A DNA stretch of 64,000 nt, from NCBI GenBank assembly GCA_934130545.1, contig CAKOYD010000004.1, positions 36,981 to 100,980 on the forward strand, given 5' to 3'. Position numbers and translations under genes: made by a program. Below are positions 1 to 9,306 of the stretch, in pieces. The notes under the pieces are model-generated. The model ran no database searches. It saw only the letters and a program-made list of their open reading frames with translations, and was not told the origin of the DNA. Source of the DNA: an uncultured Bacilli bacterium. GTDB taxonomy: Bacteria; Bacillota_I; Bacilli_A; RF39; UBA660. Numbering within the stretch: the stretch's first letter is position 1; each line of letters begins with the position of its first letter.

Positions 1-88
1 TTTCAAGATTAAACTCAACCCTAAGTTCATTATAAGGAAACAAAATTAAGTCATGCAAAAATAATATTGGTAAATTAGTTTCAACCAT
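1..88 (-). CDS. lon: Lon protease, N-terminal fragment cut by the window edge
   Basis: Only the first 29 codons are present. They read MVETNLPILFLHDLILFPYN and continue NELRVEF, the start of a Lon substrate-binding (LAN) domain, whose usual opening is LPxLPLRDLVxFP. A GGAGGT site sits six bases before the ATG. Lon is an ATP-dependent serine protease that degrades damaged and regulatory proteins in the cytoplasm. The AAA and protease domains lie outside the window, so the family call rests on a short but characteristic stretch. Confidence 0.75.
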   Translation of the reverse strand, partial: MVETNLPILFLHDLILFPYNELRVEFNLE

Positions 89-179
89 AATGACACCTCC
101 TGTTAGTAAACAAAAAAAGATTATCCTAATTATTACTTAATATAAATAATAGAATAATCACTTCCTTTGTTGGCTTAAT

Positions 180-207
180 ATTCTAACATAAAAAAAAAAT
201 ATATCAA
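180..207 (-). promoter_or_regulatory. Putative sigma-A promoter for lon
   Basis: On the minus strand TTGATA and TAGAAT are separated by 16 bases, about 90 bases before the lon start. No CIRCE or CtsR box was seen, so heat-shock control is not supported by the sequence. The region is AT-rich, so chance matches are possible. Confidence 0.4.
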
Positions 208-247
208 TATTTTTGACATATTTTTTACATTTTTTTATTTACCAATA

Positions 248-463
248 TTAACCAAAATCTTTATCTTTATCCCCTTCACAATATCCTTCCCCTATTTTAT
301 CTCCTTCAATATATTCTTTATTCATAACCTGACAACTCATCTTGGTAACAGTATCTTTTAAATAACCACCAAATATTCTAACTAAACCAATAGCTACTAC
401 TGTTATTAAAGATATAATTAATACATATTCAACCAAAGTCTGACCTTTTCTATTTAACTTCAT
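248..463 (-). CDS. Class III signal peptide / Flp-type pilin-like protein
   Basis: This 71-residue protein has the architecture of type IVb or Flp prepilins. A short basic leader (MKLNRKG) is followed by Gln as the first mature residue, Glu at mature position 5 next to Tyr (QTLVEY), and a hydrophobic helix (about residues 10-31). The C-terminal half is charged and contains two cysteines. The Glu5 and KG|Q cleavage context is the family signature for processing by a prepilin peptidase. No tad or pil assembly gene is in the window. The GGAGGT site supports the start. It could be a minor pilin or a small secreted structural protein. Confidence 0.6.
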   Translation of the reverse strand: MKLNRKGQTLVEYVLIISLITVVAIGLVRIFGGYLKDTVTKMSCQVMNKEYIEGDKIGEGYCEGDKDKDFG

Positions 464-542
464 TATATGACCTCCTATTGTTATCTTAATTATAATATAT
501 AACTAAGTTTATTGTCAATATAATACCATATTAATTTAACAT

Positions 543-1232
543 CTAAGCACTTTTAACCTCAACATAATCCCCTGAATCAAGATATATAATACCTTTAACC
601 CCATTTAAATTAGCAAATATACTTTCATACTTATTAATCTTCTCTATCTTAGTTAAAGTAATATATACATTATTACCATCATCCATATATAATAAAAATC
701 TTTCTTTATCTACTTCATTAGGGCTATATTCAATAATAGATATATGTTCTAAAATAATTCTATCTATTAAATTAAATTTATCTACAAACTTATTATATAT
801 ACTACTAACATCCCCTACTAGATATGGTAAGTTCTGGATATTCTTAGTATTATCTACTATTTCTCTACTAGATAATACTAACTTCTTACTATCCATCTTA
901 ATACATATTGGATTATATTCATAAATAGTTATATATATTTTACCAAAAAACTTTTTCTTAACTTTAGCTTTCTCTATATAAGTATTCTTTTTTAACTCTT
1001 TCTCTATCTTTTTACCTCTTGTTAAAATAAAAGAAGGATAAGAAGATAAATTAGATAATTCTATTACTTCTTTATCAGTTATAATATTATTATTTATAAC
1101 ATAAATATTACTTATCTTTAAAGAACATATATAATATCCTAATAAACTTATAATAATTAATACTAATATAAATATTAATAGTTTTTTAATACTTAATTTT
1201 CTTTTCTTTACTTTTACCCTTTTTTTATTCAT
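543..1232 (-). CDS. ftsQ: Cell division protein FtsQ/DivIB
   Basis: This 229-residue protein has a Lys/Arg-rich cytoplasmic tail (1-18), one membrane helix (about 19-37) and an extracellular POTRA-like domain beginning KISNIYVINNNIITDKEVI. That layout is standard for DivIB/FtsQ, which bridges the early and late divisome proteins at the septum. It is the last gene of a murG-murB-ftsQ run, the order seen in Bacillota division/cell-wall clusters. An AAAGGTG site lies before the ATG. The family call comes mainly from topology and neighbours, because sequence conservation in FtsQ is weak. Confidence 0.8.
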   Translation of the reverse strand: MNKKRVKVKKRKLSIKKLLIFILVLIIISLLGYYICSLKISNIYVINNNIITDKEVIELSNLSSYPSFILTRGKKIEKELKKNTYIEKAKVKKKFFGKIYITIYEYNPICIKMDSKKLVLSSREIVDNTKNIQNLPYLVGDVSSIYNKFVDKFNLIDRIILEHISIIEYSPNEVDKERFLLYMDDGNNVYITLTKIEKINKYESIFANLNGVKGIIYLDSGDYVEVKSA

Positions 1233-1245
1233 ATCGCACCTTTTA

Positions 1246-2139
1246 TTAATTATCTATGATTACTTGTTCTAAATATAAGTCTATATTATTATTTTCTTTT
1301 ACTTTATCTTTAGCTAAATTAATTAAGTTTATTATATCCTCCCCTGTTGCATTATCTTTATTAACAATAAAGTTAGCATGCATATCAGATATCATTGCCC
1401 CACCAATACTATATCCTTTTAAGTTAGCGTCCTCTATTAACTTTCCAGCATACATTCCTTCTGGATTTCTAAAGACACTTCCTGCGGATGGATACTCAAG
1501 TGGTTGGGTTGCTTTTCTTTTTTCAAATCTTTTTTCTATTACAGCATTCATTTCTTCTTTATTACCAGGTTTTAACTTTAAAACTACTTCTAAAACGATA
1601 TAGTCTTTATTCTTCTTAATAAATGAATTACGATAAGAAAAATCCATATCTTCATTAGTTAACTCTACTATTTCTAGTTTAGGAGTAAGAACTTTAGCGG
1701 ATACAAATACATCACTAAATGACTCATTATATGCTCCAGCATTCATACTAACTGAAGCCCCTATTTCTCCCGGTATAGAAACTGAAAACTCCAACCCTGA
1801 TAAAGAATTATTAATAGCCATATTAGCTAATTTAGATAATGATACTCCAGCCCCTACTACTACTTTATCACCATCAAACTCTATCTTATCTAGCTTAGAT
1901 AACTTTATAACTACACCATTATATCTATTATTTTTAAATATTACATTAGAACCATTACCAAGTACTAAATACTTATAATTATTCTCTTTAAGAAAACTAA
2001 TTAATTTAACTACTTCATCTATATCTTTAGGAAATACTAAATAATCACATTTAACATCTAATCGATATGTATTATATTTCTTTAAAGATACATCTTCATA
2101 CATCTCGATATTATTACTTCTAGTAAAACTTCTTATCAT
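1246..2139 (-). CDS. murB: UDP-N-acetylmuramate dehydrogenase MurB
   Basis: MurB reduces UDP-GlcNAc-enolpyruvate to UDP-MurNAc with NADPH and FAD in the cytoplasm, the second committed step of peptidoglycan synthesis. The FAD-binding stretch YLVLGNGSNVIF, the SIPGEIGASVSMNAGAY motif, YRNSF, and the catalytic-serine segment SAGSVFRNP followed by GKLIEDANLKGYSIGGA are all present in 297 residues. The arrangement matches the shorter type II MurB of Gram-positives. Its 5' end overlaps the 3' end of murG by 20 bases, so the two are probably translationally coupled. Confidence 0.95.
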   Translation of the reverse strand: MIRSFTRSNNIEMYEDVSLKKYNTYRLDVKCDYLVFPKDIDEVVKLISFLKENNYKYLVLGNGSNVIFKNNRYNGVVIKLSKLDKIEFDGDKVVVGAGVSLSKLANMAINNSLSGLEFSVSIPGEIGASVSMNAGAYNESFSDVFVSAKVLTPKLEIVELTNEDMDFSYRNSFIKKNKDYIVLEVVLKLKPGNKEEMNAVIEKRFEKRKATQPLEYPSAGSVFRNPEGMYAGKLIEDANLKGYSIGGAMISDMHANFIVNKDNATGEDIINLINLAKDKVKENNNIDLYLEQVIIDN

Positions 2140-3214
2140 CCATTATCAATTCCTTTAATACTTCATATATCCTACTAGAACTATCTTTTATCCCTAAATC
2201 TTTTAAATTATTCTTAATCTCATTATATTCTTTTTCATTCTTTAAAATTCTATCTATCATAGTAATTAAATTATTTCTTGTTAAATCTTTTTCTTCTAAT
2301 ATTAAAGCAGCATTTTTATTAACTAAATCCATAGCATTTTTATATTGATGATTATTAGTAACATAAGGACTAGGTATAAATATTGAAGGTACACCTAATA
2401 CCATAATTTCACTCATAGTAGTAGCACCCGCTCTAGTTATCATTAAATCAGTTACTTTCATTAATGATGGCATTTCATAAACAAAAGGTACTATCTTAAC
2501 ATTACTAGGTACATGAGTCTTCTTTACTTTTTCATAATAAGTATTACCTGTTACAAATAATACTTCATAATCTTTATCTCTAAAACTATTTAAAAACGAT
2601 ACTAACTTATCATTAACTGTCTTACTACCTAATGATCCCATAACTATTAAAACTAATTTCTTATCTTTAGATAATCCATAATCTTCCTTATTAGCAGCCT
2701 TCATAGCAACTGCTTTCTCACTACAAGGATTACCTGTTAATACTACTTTATTTTTATCAAACTTATCCATTGTTGATTCAAAAGACACTCCAACTTTATC
2801 AGCATACTTTGCTAAATATCTATTAGAAAGACCTACTACTGAATTTTGTTCATGAATAAATGTCTTCTTACCTAACTTCTTTCCAGCCCATACAACAGGT
2901 GCTGTTACATACCCTCCTGTTCCTATAACAATATCCGGATCAAACTCTTTAATAATCTTCTTACATTTTAAACAAGCATTAATAAAGTAATATGCTGTCT
3001 TAAAGTTATCAATAGTTAGTTTTCTCTTAAATCCAGTAATTTTAATAGCTTCATATCTAATACCCATTTCAGGAATTAAATCTTTCTCCATTCTATCATC
3101 AGTACCAATATATAAAAACTCACTATTTGGTTCTTCTTTTTTTATCTTATTAATGATAGCAACAGCGGGAAAAATATGTCCTCCTGTACCACCAGCGCTA
3201 ATAACTGCTCTCAT
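2120..3214 (-). CDS. murG: UDP-GlcNAc:lipid I transferase MurG
   Basis: MurG transfers GlcNAc to lipid I to make lipid II on the inner face of the membrane. This GT-B protein of 364 residues shows the N-terminal glycine loop GGTGGHIFPAVAI, the EQNSVVGLSNR segment, and the C-terminal donor-binding motif ITRAGATTMSEIMVLGVPSI followed by NNHQYKNA. It is the first gene of the murG-murB-ftsQ run. AGAGGTG precedes the ATG. The gap upstream contains AT-rich TATAAT-like elements but no convincing -35 box. Confidence 0.95.
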   Translation of the reverse strand: MRAVISAGGTGGHIFPAVAIINKIKKEEPNSEFLYIGTDDRMEKDLIPEMGIRYEAIKITGFKRKLTIDNFKTAYYFINACLKCKKIIKEFDPDIVIGTGGYVTAPVVWAGKKLGKKTFIHEQNSVVGLSNRYLAKYADKVGVSFESTMDKFDKNKVVLTGNPCSEKAVAMKAANKEDYGLSKDKKLVLIVMGSLGSKTVNDKLVSFLNSFRDKDYEVLFVTGNTYYEKVKKTHVPSNVKIVPFVYEMPSLMKVTDLMITRAGATTMSEIMVLGVPSIFIPSPYVTNNHQYKNAMDLVNKNAALILEEKDLTRNNLITMIDRILKNEKEYNEIKNNLKDLGIKDSSSRIYEVLKELIMDDKKFY

Positions 3215-3292
3215 TCATATACACCTCTATTTAATTATATCAAAAATAAAACCTAAAGTAATTATTTTCTACTAAATTATACACTTTTAATA

Positions 3293-3323
3293 AGAAAAAT
3301 ATGTAAAAACATGTTCTACATAT
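3293..3323 (-). terminator. Possible intrinsic terminator after the sensor kinase gene
   Basis: ATATGTA and TACATAT form a 7-bp stem with an 11-base loop. On the minus strand the stem is followed by ATTTTTC. It lies just past the stop of the histidine kinase gene and separates it from murG. Confidence 0.45.
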
Positions 3324-3328
3324 CCCAC

Positions 3329-4537
3329 TTATTTAAAATATTTAATAATAAAAGTAGTTCCTTCTCCTTTAGTAGAGTCTACACTTATCATCCCATTATC
3401 TTTCTCTATTATCTTTTTTGATAACGAAAGTCCTATTCCAACACTATCTCCTGATGACATCTTCCCTTTATAAAACCTCTTAAATATATTATCAATGTCT
3501 TCCTTATCCATTCCTTTACCAAAATCTTTTATCTTAATCTCATAATATAAATTATTAATCAAACCCTCAATAATAATCTTACTACCATTATCAGAGTACT
3601 CAATAGCATTCTTTAATATATTAGTAATAGCCTCTACTTGCCATCTAAAATCACAATATATCCTACTATTTTCCCCCTTAAATATAATCTTTATATCTTT
3701 TAAATCACATAAATTAGCAACATTACTAATAGCCATATCTATTATATCTTTAATATTATTATCTTCTTCGATAAAAGTAATAGTATTAGACTCAAACTTT
3801 GATAAAGTTAAAATAGATTGTACTAAAAAAGTAATATTAAGTACTTCTCTTTTAATTTGCCTAATAAACTTATCTCTAACTATATTATCCATATCTGGAT
3901 TATCAATCATATTATCTAACATAATAGTAATAGAAGTCAGTGGTGTCTTTAACTGATGCGATATATCTTGTAATGATTCTTTTAAACTAATCTTATCTTT
4001 TAAAGAATTATCTGCTTGTTCTCTCAACATAACTGTTGTCTTATATATTTCTTGCTTTAAGATAGATAACTTATCCTCACTTAAATCATCTAGTTTTAAT
4101 TCATAATTCTTATGATTTATATCCTCAATTAACTTAATAATCTTATTAATCTCTAGGTCATCTTCTATTTCATATCTAACTATTAAATAAAATACTAATA
4201 ATATCATTAATACTAATAATAATATCTTAATTACACTATACTTCTGATGAATAGTATCATTTAATGCTATATAAGAATCATTTTCTATATCATAACCATA
4301 CTCTTTTAAATAATTCAATCCTGAACTATTACTATTTAATAATTCCATTACTTCTTCCGTAGAAACATCTGGATATTTATTTCTAATAACCTCAATCATC
4401 GCATTTACTTTATAATTAAAATTCTTTCGATATCCTTGATACTCTCTTCTTGAAATAATAATAAATACTATTAAAAAGCTAATAATTACTCCTATAAAAC
4501 TTAATATATATCTTTTAAATCTCTCTTTATTTTTCAT
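3329..4537 (-). CDS. Sensor histidine kinase of an ABC-exporter-linked two-component system
   Basis: 402 residues. One membrane helix at about 10-30, an extracellular segment of about 75 residues and a second helix near 103-123 precede a DHp domain with the H-box DISHQLKTPLTSI. A HATPase domain follows, with NILKNAIEYSDNGS, DFGKGMDKEDIDNIFKRFYKG and GIGLSLSKKI. All catalytic motifs look intact. Its start overlaps the response regulator by 11 bases. Together with the adjacent FtsX-type exporter it resembles peptide- or antibiotic-sensing modules of Bacillota. The signal is unknown. Confidence 0.9.
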   Translation of the reverse strand: MKNKERFKRYILSFIGVIISFLIVFIIISRREYQGYRKNFNYKVNAMIEVIRNKYPDVSTEEVMELLNSNSSGLNYLKEYGYDIENDSYIALNDTIHQKYSVIKILLLVLMILLVFYLIVRYEIEDDLEINKIIKLIEDINHKNYELKLDDLSEDKLSILKQEIYKTTVMLREQADNSLKDKISLKESLQDISHQLKTPLTSITIMLDNMIDNPDMDNIVRDKFIRQIKREVLNITFLVQSILTLSKFESNTITFIEEDNNIKDIIDMAISNVANLCDLKDIKIIFKGENSRIYCDFRWQVEAITNILKNAIEYSDNGSKIIIEGLINNLYYEIKIKDFGKGMDKEDIDNIFKRFYKGKMSSGDSVGIGLSLSKKIIEKDNGMISVDSTKGEGTTFIIKYFK

Positions 4538-5180
4538 CTATTCTATATCCTATTCCCTTAATTGTTATAATTATATCCGTCCCTAATTTCTCTCTTATTC
4601 TTTTTAAATAAACCGTAAGTGTATGATCATCAACATCATTACCAGTAATCTCCCATATCTTATCTAGTAAAGTATTTCTTCTAACAACTTTCCCAATATT
4701 AATAAATAATAGTTGTAATATCTTTAGCTCTAAACTAGTTAGCTTAACTTCTTCATCATTCTTTTTAACTATCATCTTATCGATATCAAAATATATATCT
4801 TCTACTTTAATAATAGATTGTTTCTTCTTTCTTAAAATAATTTTATTTACTCGAACTAATAACTCTTTAGTAGAAAATGGTTTTGTCATATAATCTTCTG
4901 CTCCTAAATTAAGGCCTTTAATAATATCATCCTCATCATCTCTAGCTGTTAAAAATATTACCGGAATATCTAATTCTTTTATATTATTACTATATAAATC
5001 AAAACCATTACCATCTCCTAGCATAACATCTAATATAATAACTTCTGGAATAGTATCTTCTAAATACTTTAAAGTATCTTTAACACTACTAGTATAATCT
5101 AATTGATAATTATTCATCTTAAAAGCATATATTAACCCATCAACTATATTCTTATTATCTTCTACTAATAAAATACGCAC
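4527..5180 (-). CDS. OmpR/PhoB-family response regulator
   Basis: 217 residues: an N-terminal receiver (MRILLVEDN, phosphoacceptor Asp in VIILDVMLGDGNGFD, Thr in FLTARDD, Lys in MTKPF) followed by a winged-helix DNA-binding domain (EVKLTSLELKILQLL to HTLTVYLKRIREKLG). It starts at GTG, with AAGGTG eight bases upstream. The overlapping histidine kinase is its obvious partner. By analogy with similar modules it probably controls the ABC exporter just upstream. Confidence 0.92.
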   Translation of the reverse strand: MRILLVEDNKNIVDGLIYAFKMNNYQLDYTSSVKDTLKYLEDTIPEVIILDVMLGDGNGFDLYSNNIKELDIPVIFLTARDDEDDIIKGLNLGAEDYMTKPFSTKELLVRVNKIILRKKKQSIIKVEDIYFDIDKMIVKKNDEEVKLTSLELKILQLLFINIGKVVRRNTLLDKIWEITGNDVDDHTLTVYLKRIREKLGTDIIITIKGIGYRIDEK

Positions 5181-5216
5181 TCTATATCACCTTATATCCA
5201 TTATAACACAAAGAAA

Positions 5217-5240
5217 GGGATACTATACTCCTAATATCCC
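5217..5240 (-). terminator. Possible weak terminator between the exporter and the regulator genes
   Basis: GGGATA and TATCCC pair around a 12-base loop immediately after the permease stop. On the minus strand it is followed by TTTCTTTG. The short, interrupted U-tract suggests partial termination, which would let exporter and two-component genes be expressed at different levels. Confidence 0.35.
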
Positions 5241-7756
5241 TATATATTATCTTTTCTAATTGTCTCTATTGTATTCTGTTTATTTATCTTATTTATTGAA
5301 TATCTCATAATAATATAAACTATTATAAATACAAATATTATACATATAATAATAGCTTTATATGGTATAACATACACTGCCTCATACATTTTACTAAAAG
5401 ATTTATGTACTGCATATGATCCAATAATACCTAATATTGTTCCATAAATAAGTGCTTTAGTACTATAAAATAAAGTCTCTAAATTAATCATTCTATTAAA
5501 CTCTTTCTTAGTCATACCAACACTTTTTAACATTGCAAACTCTTTTTGTCTAAGTTCCATATTAGAAGTAATAGTATTAAATATATTAGTTGTACCTATC
5601 AAAGTAATAACAGTTATAAAACCATATAAGAATATACTAATTACTAATATCATTGATTTCTCTTCTTTTGCTACTTTACTAATATCATAAACATATAAAT
5701 CAGAGTCAATACTTGCTATATCTTTAGTTAATTGTTCACTATTATTAGTATCTATTAATAATTTATATGGATAATAATTTATATTATTAAAATACTTAGT
5801 ATTTAAGAATAAAAATCCACCATCATAATATGCATTTTCCATTCCACTAGGTCTAATATTAGATACTTTACCTACTTCTACTTTAATATTATCTCCGTTA
5901 GATAACTTAGAATCTATAATATCGCCATCTTTATATTTATACCTTCTAGCATCATAATACTTAGCTTTCTTATCACCAGGTTTTTTAATATAAAAACTAT
6001 AATTATCTACTAAGATACCTTTATCTTTTAAATCATCATAATTACCATTAATCTCTTTAATGTAAGAAGCGAATGTTTCATCATCAAGTAGTAAAACTTC
6101 TAGATTAATATATTTTCCTTCTTCATCACTGCTAAAATAATAATTATTATCATAAGTATTTATCATTGAAAAGTCTCTCATTATTATGTTTGATTCACTA
6201 TTATATAAACTAAAAGATTTATTTATATTATCTAGGTTAGTAATTTCATCTATTTGAGAAGAAGAGTAATTATTACCTAAACTTATAACAAGATTATAAT
6301 CATAGTTAGTATAATAATTACTAGATTGTCTAAAGCCTTCATTAATAAAAGCGGACATAGTAATAAATACAAAGATACTTACGGTTAAAGAAATAACAGT
6401 AGTACGATATTTTTTCTTACTTCGGCATAAATTCTTATAAGCAAGTACTCCACCTTCTTTAAATATTTTTTTAATTATTTTTGGAGTATGAAGTTTTTTA
6501 GCATCAATTTTAATATCATTTGAACTTCTTAAATTATCTATAGGACTTACTTTAGAAGCCTTCTTAGCAGAACTAATAACTGAAAAATATATTGTAATAA
6601 AACCAAGAACAATCGAGATTATAATAGATAAAATAGATACTTTAAAAACAATACCATCAATACTATTAAATAAGAAGTCTCCAAGAAGAATATTAACTAT
6701 CTTAATTAATATAAATACTGCTAATAAACCACATAATATTCCTAAAGGAATAGCAATCATTCCTAAGATAAATCCCTCATATAAGACACTTTTCTTAATT
6801 TGCTTCTTGGTAGCGCCAATACTAGCTAACATCCCATACATCTTCATCTTTTCAGTTGTTGATATAGCAAAAGAATTTCTAATACAAAAGGCACTAGTAA
6901 ATATAATAATAAATATTACTACTCCTGCTATTGTCATTAACGTACTAAATGTTGAATTACTAAACTTTAATGCTTCCCATCTAAGTAATTCATTATTTAT
7001 TTGATAATCATAATTAAATTTTTTCTCTGTTCCTATCTCATCATAACTAGAGGCTCCTAATAATTCACAAATAGATTTCTCATAATCATATGGTTCCTTT
7101 AATGAAACATAAGCATCTAATTTCTTACTAGTAGTATTAGTAGTTATTCCATAATTATCATTATCAACATTCTCTTTATATACAATTCCTACTATCTTAT
7201 AACTCTTTAAACTACTATTTATTATTTCTTCAGCATTTTCTTCTAAATAAGGATTGCTGTTATATAATGGATATCCTTCGCCATCTACTCTATCTCCAAC
7301 ATTAAGATTAATAACATCTCCTACTTTATATTTACCTTTTAACTTTATCTTATTACTAATAGCTATTTCATTATCATTTTCTGGATATCTACCCTCTATT
7401 ACCTCATAAGATAAATTACTTAGTGAATCTTTATCCATAGAAGCTATCTCTATATAAGGAAATGTACTATCTATTTCAATAGATGAATAACCTAGTTTAT
7501 ATACTAAATTAATATCTTTAATGTCTTTATTTAACTTTAATTTATTTATATCATTATCATTTATGTTTAATAATTCAATATGATAATAACCACTCTCATT
7601 AATAGCATTCTCAACTAATGTTTGTCTAAAACTACTAACCATACTACTAACAGCACATATTAAGGCTACTGATAAGATAATACCAATAATCGTACCAATA
7701 GTTCTCTTCGTATTAAGTTTTAAACTTTTTGTAACTAATTTATTAAGGACATTCAT
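5240..7756 (-). CDS. FtsX-type ABC transporter permease
   Basis: 838 residues with the layout MacB-like periplasmic-type domain, three-helix FtsX domain (about 270-405), a second large extracellular domain, and a C-terminal FtsX domain (about 690-830). The N-terminal helix near 15-40 carries TIGTIIGIILSVALIC. Such proteins work with a single ABC ATPase as mechanotransmission exporters or peptide-removal pumps. The cognate ATPase gene ends 2 bases upstream. It is not a classic BceB, which has ten helices and one large loop. The substrate is unknown. Confidence 0.88.
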   Translation of the reverse strand: MNVLNKLVTKSLKLNTKRTIGTIIGIILSVALICAVSSMVSSFRQTLVENAINESGYYHIELLNINDNDINKLKLNKDIKDINLVYKLGYSSIEIDSTFPYIEIASMDKDSLSNLSYEVIEGRYPENDNEIAISNKIKLKGKYKVGDVINLNVGDRVDGEGYPLYNSNPYLEENAEEIINSSLKSYKIVGIVYKENVDNDNYGITTNTTSKKLDAYVSLKEPYDYEKSICELLGASSYDEIGTEKKFNYDYQINNELLRWEALKFSNSTFSTLMTIAGVVIFIIIFTSAFCIRNSFAISTTEKMKMYGMLASIGATKKQIKKSVLYEGFILGMIAIPLGILCGLLAVFILIKIVNILLGDFLFNSIDGIVFKVSILSIIISIVLGFITIYFSVISSAKKASKVSPIDNLRSSNDIKIDAKKLHTPKIIKKIFKEGGVLAYKNLCRSKKKYRTTVISLTVSIFVFITMSAFINEGFRQSSNYYTNYDYNLVISLGNNYSSSQIDEITNLDNINKSFSLYNSESNIIMRDFSMINTYDNNYYFSSDEEGKYINLEVLLLDDETFASYIKEINGNYDDLKDKGILVDNYSFYIKKPGDKKAKYYDARRYKYKDGDIIDSKLSNGDNIKVEVGKVSNIRPSGMENAYYDGGFLFLNTKYFNNINYYPYKLLIDTNNSEQLTKDIASIDSDLYVYDISKVAKEEKSMILVISIFLYGFITVITLIGTTNIFNTITSNMELRQKEFAMLKSVGMTKKEFNRMINLETLFYSTKALIYGTILGIIGSYAVHKSFSKMYEAVYVIPYKAIIICIIFVFIIVYIIMRYSINKINKQNTIETIRKDNI

Positions 7757-7758
7757 AC

Positions 7759-8430
7759 CTATACCTCCCTAATAATTTTGCCGTCTTCTATTTCAATTAT
7801 TCTATCAGCACACTTGGCTATCTCCATATTATGGGTAATCATAATAATAGTTTGTTTATATTCTTTATTAGATTTTCTAAGTAGTTCTACTATTTCATCA
7901 CTAGATTTACTATCTAGGTTGCCGGTTGGTTCATCCGCTAAAATAATAGTGGGATTAGTTATTAATGCTCGACCAATTGAAGTTCGTTGCTGTTGTCCAC
8001 CTGATAATTCATTAGGTAAATGGTGTCTTCTCTTTTCTAATCCTAATGTTTTAATTAAATTATCTAAATAGTTTTTATCTACTTTTCTATTATCTAAATT
8101 AATAGGTAAAGTAATGTTTTCTTCTACATCTAAAACCGGAATTAAGTTATAGAATTGATAAATAAGACCTACTTGTCTTCTTCTAAATATTGCTAACTTA
8201 TCATCATCAAAACTGTAAATATCATTACCATCGATGTATACTTTACCTGATGTTGGTTTGTCAACACCTCCTATTAAGTGTAATAGTGTTGATTTACCAC
8301 TACCACTAGCGCCTACTATTGCTACAAACTCACCCTTTTCTACTGAAAAAGATACATTATCAAGTGCTACTACTTTTGTTGTATTTTTACCATAAATCTT
8401 TGTTAGATTCTCAACTTTTAATATTTCCAT
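7759..8430 (-). CDS. ABC transporter ATP-binding protein (MacB/LolD type)
   Basis: 223 residues with Walker A GASGSGKS, Q-loop region RRRQVGLIYQFYNLIP, signature LSGGQQQR, Walker B IILADEPTG and the H-loop MITHNMEIAKCADR. The sequence belongs to the MacB/LolD/SalX branch that pairs with FtsX-type permeases. It is the promoter-proximal gene of the exporter, permease, regulator, kinase order, all on the minus strand. GGGAGAAG precedes the ATG. Confidence 0.93.
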   Translation of the reverse strand: MEILKVENLTKIYGKNTTKVVALDNVSFSVEKGEFVAIVGASGSGKSTLLHLIGGVDKPTSGKVYIDGNDIYSFDDDKLAIFRRRQVGLIYQFYNLIPVLDVEENITLPINLDNRKVDKNYLDNLIKTLGLEKRRHHLPNELSGGQQQRTSIGRALITNPTIILADEPTGNLDSKSSDEIVELLRKSNKEYKQTIIMITHNMEIAKCADRIIEIEDGKIIREV

Positions 8431-8494
8431 AGTCTTCTCCCTTCACTAACAATCTAATTATATGATAACCAAAGTTACATGCAAGTTACATAAC

Positions 8495-8527
8495 TAAAAA
8501 AAACGCCTATATAAATATATAAGCGTT
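8495..8527 (-). terminator. Intrinsic terminator of the rpsU-yqeY unit
   Basis: Arms AACGCCTATATA and TATATAAGCGTT form a 12-bp stem with one G-U pair. On the minus strand the stem runs directly into a T-run of eight. It lies just past the yqeY stop. Confidence 0.8.
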
Positions 8528-8532
8528 AAATA

Positions 8533-8979
8533 TTATAAATTATTTAATCTATCTCTAATTAAAGTACTAACTACTGACATATCAGCACGTCCTGCTACTT
8601 TACTAGATACTTCTTTCATAATTTTACCCATATCTTTACTAGATGTAGGGTTAACTAATGAAAAAGCTTCATCTAATATTTTATTTACTTCTTCATCACT
8701 TAATTTAGGAGGTAAATAACTATTAAGTATTTCTATCTCTTTTTCATTTTGACTAATTAAATCTTGTCTATCAGCTTTTTTAAATTCATTAATAGCATCA
8801 TTACGCATCTTTATTTGTTTAGAAATAACTTTAATCATTTCATCATCTGTTAATTCCGCACGAGGGTCTTTCTTTTCTAATTGCATAGCGCCTTTAATCA
8901 TACGAATAACTGATAATTTAAAGCTATCTTTATTTTTCATGCATTCTTTTAAATCATTATTAATACGTTCTGCTAGCAT
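8533..8979 (-). CDS. yqeY: GatB/YqeY-domain protein
   Basis: 148 residues matching the YqeY family: MLAERINNDLKECMKNKDSFKLSVIRMIKGAMQ at the N-terminus, and the LNSYLPPKLSDEEV and SSKDMGKIMKEVSSKVAGRADMSVVSTLIRDRL segments. The domain resembles the tail of the GatB amidotransferase subunit, which binds tRNA. The function of the free-standing protein is not established. It follows rpsU by 16 bases, the same pairing as in Bacillus. Confidence 0.9.
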   Translation of the reverse strand: MLAERINNDLKECMKNKDSFKLSVIRMIKGAMQLEKKDPRAELTDDEMIKVISKQIKMRNDAINEFKKADRQDLISQNEKEIEILNSYLPPKLSDEEVNKILDEAFSLVNPTSSKDMGKIMKEVSSKVAGRADMSVVSTLIRDRLNNL

Positions 8980-8995
8980 CTTGTCATCTCCTTAA

Positions 8996-9247
8996 TTAGT
9001 TATTAACTTTGCTTTCTGCTCTACTATTTCCTTTATAGCTCTTAAAACTATTACTTCTCTTATAGTTTTTATTAGCTTTACGTGAATTCATAGTATTTAT
9101 TTTCTTTTCTTCTCTTAATCTTACGCCTGGTTTTTTATAACCATCAGCTCTTTCTCTAGCTTTAGAAAGGGTACCATTTCTAGCAACTTCTGTTTTTAAT
9201 CTTCTTAATGCAAAGTCTAGATTGTTATCTTTTACTTTTACTGACAC
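8996..9247 (-). CDS. rpsU: Ribosomal protein bS21 with extended basic tail
   Basis: The first ~55 residues match bS21 (VKDNNLDFALRRLKTEVARNGTLSKARERADGYKKPGVRLREE), a small-subunit protein near the anti-Shine-Dalgarno end of 16S rRNA. The usual length is 57-70 residues. Here 83 residues are encoded, with a tail rich in Asn, Lys, Arg and Ser. The start is GTG with GGGAGGG upstream. The gene has its own promoter directly before it and is cotranscribed with yqeY. Confidence 0.9.
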   Translation of the reverse strand: MSVKVKDNNLDFALRRLKTEVARNGTLSKARERADGYKKPGVRLREEKKINTMNSRKANKNYKRSNSFKSYKGNSRAESKVNN

Positions 9248-9277
9248 TTCTATCCCTCCCTTCCTAAATACATCTAG

Positions 9278-9306
9278 ATTATATCACTTTTTTCTGCGTA
9301 ATACAA
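9278..9306 (-). promoter_or_regulatory. Promoter of rpsU-yqeY
   Basis: On the minus strand TTGTAT, a 17-base spacer and a perfect TATAAT lie about 30 bases before the rpsU GTG. The -35 box coincides with the 3' closing stem of the upstream RNA candidate. Confidence 0.6.

Noticed and set aside
1256..1603. Plus-strand open frame of 115 codons inside murB
   Set aside because: It is antisense to murB, has no Shine-Dalgarno site and no family match.
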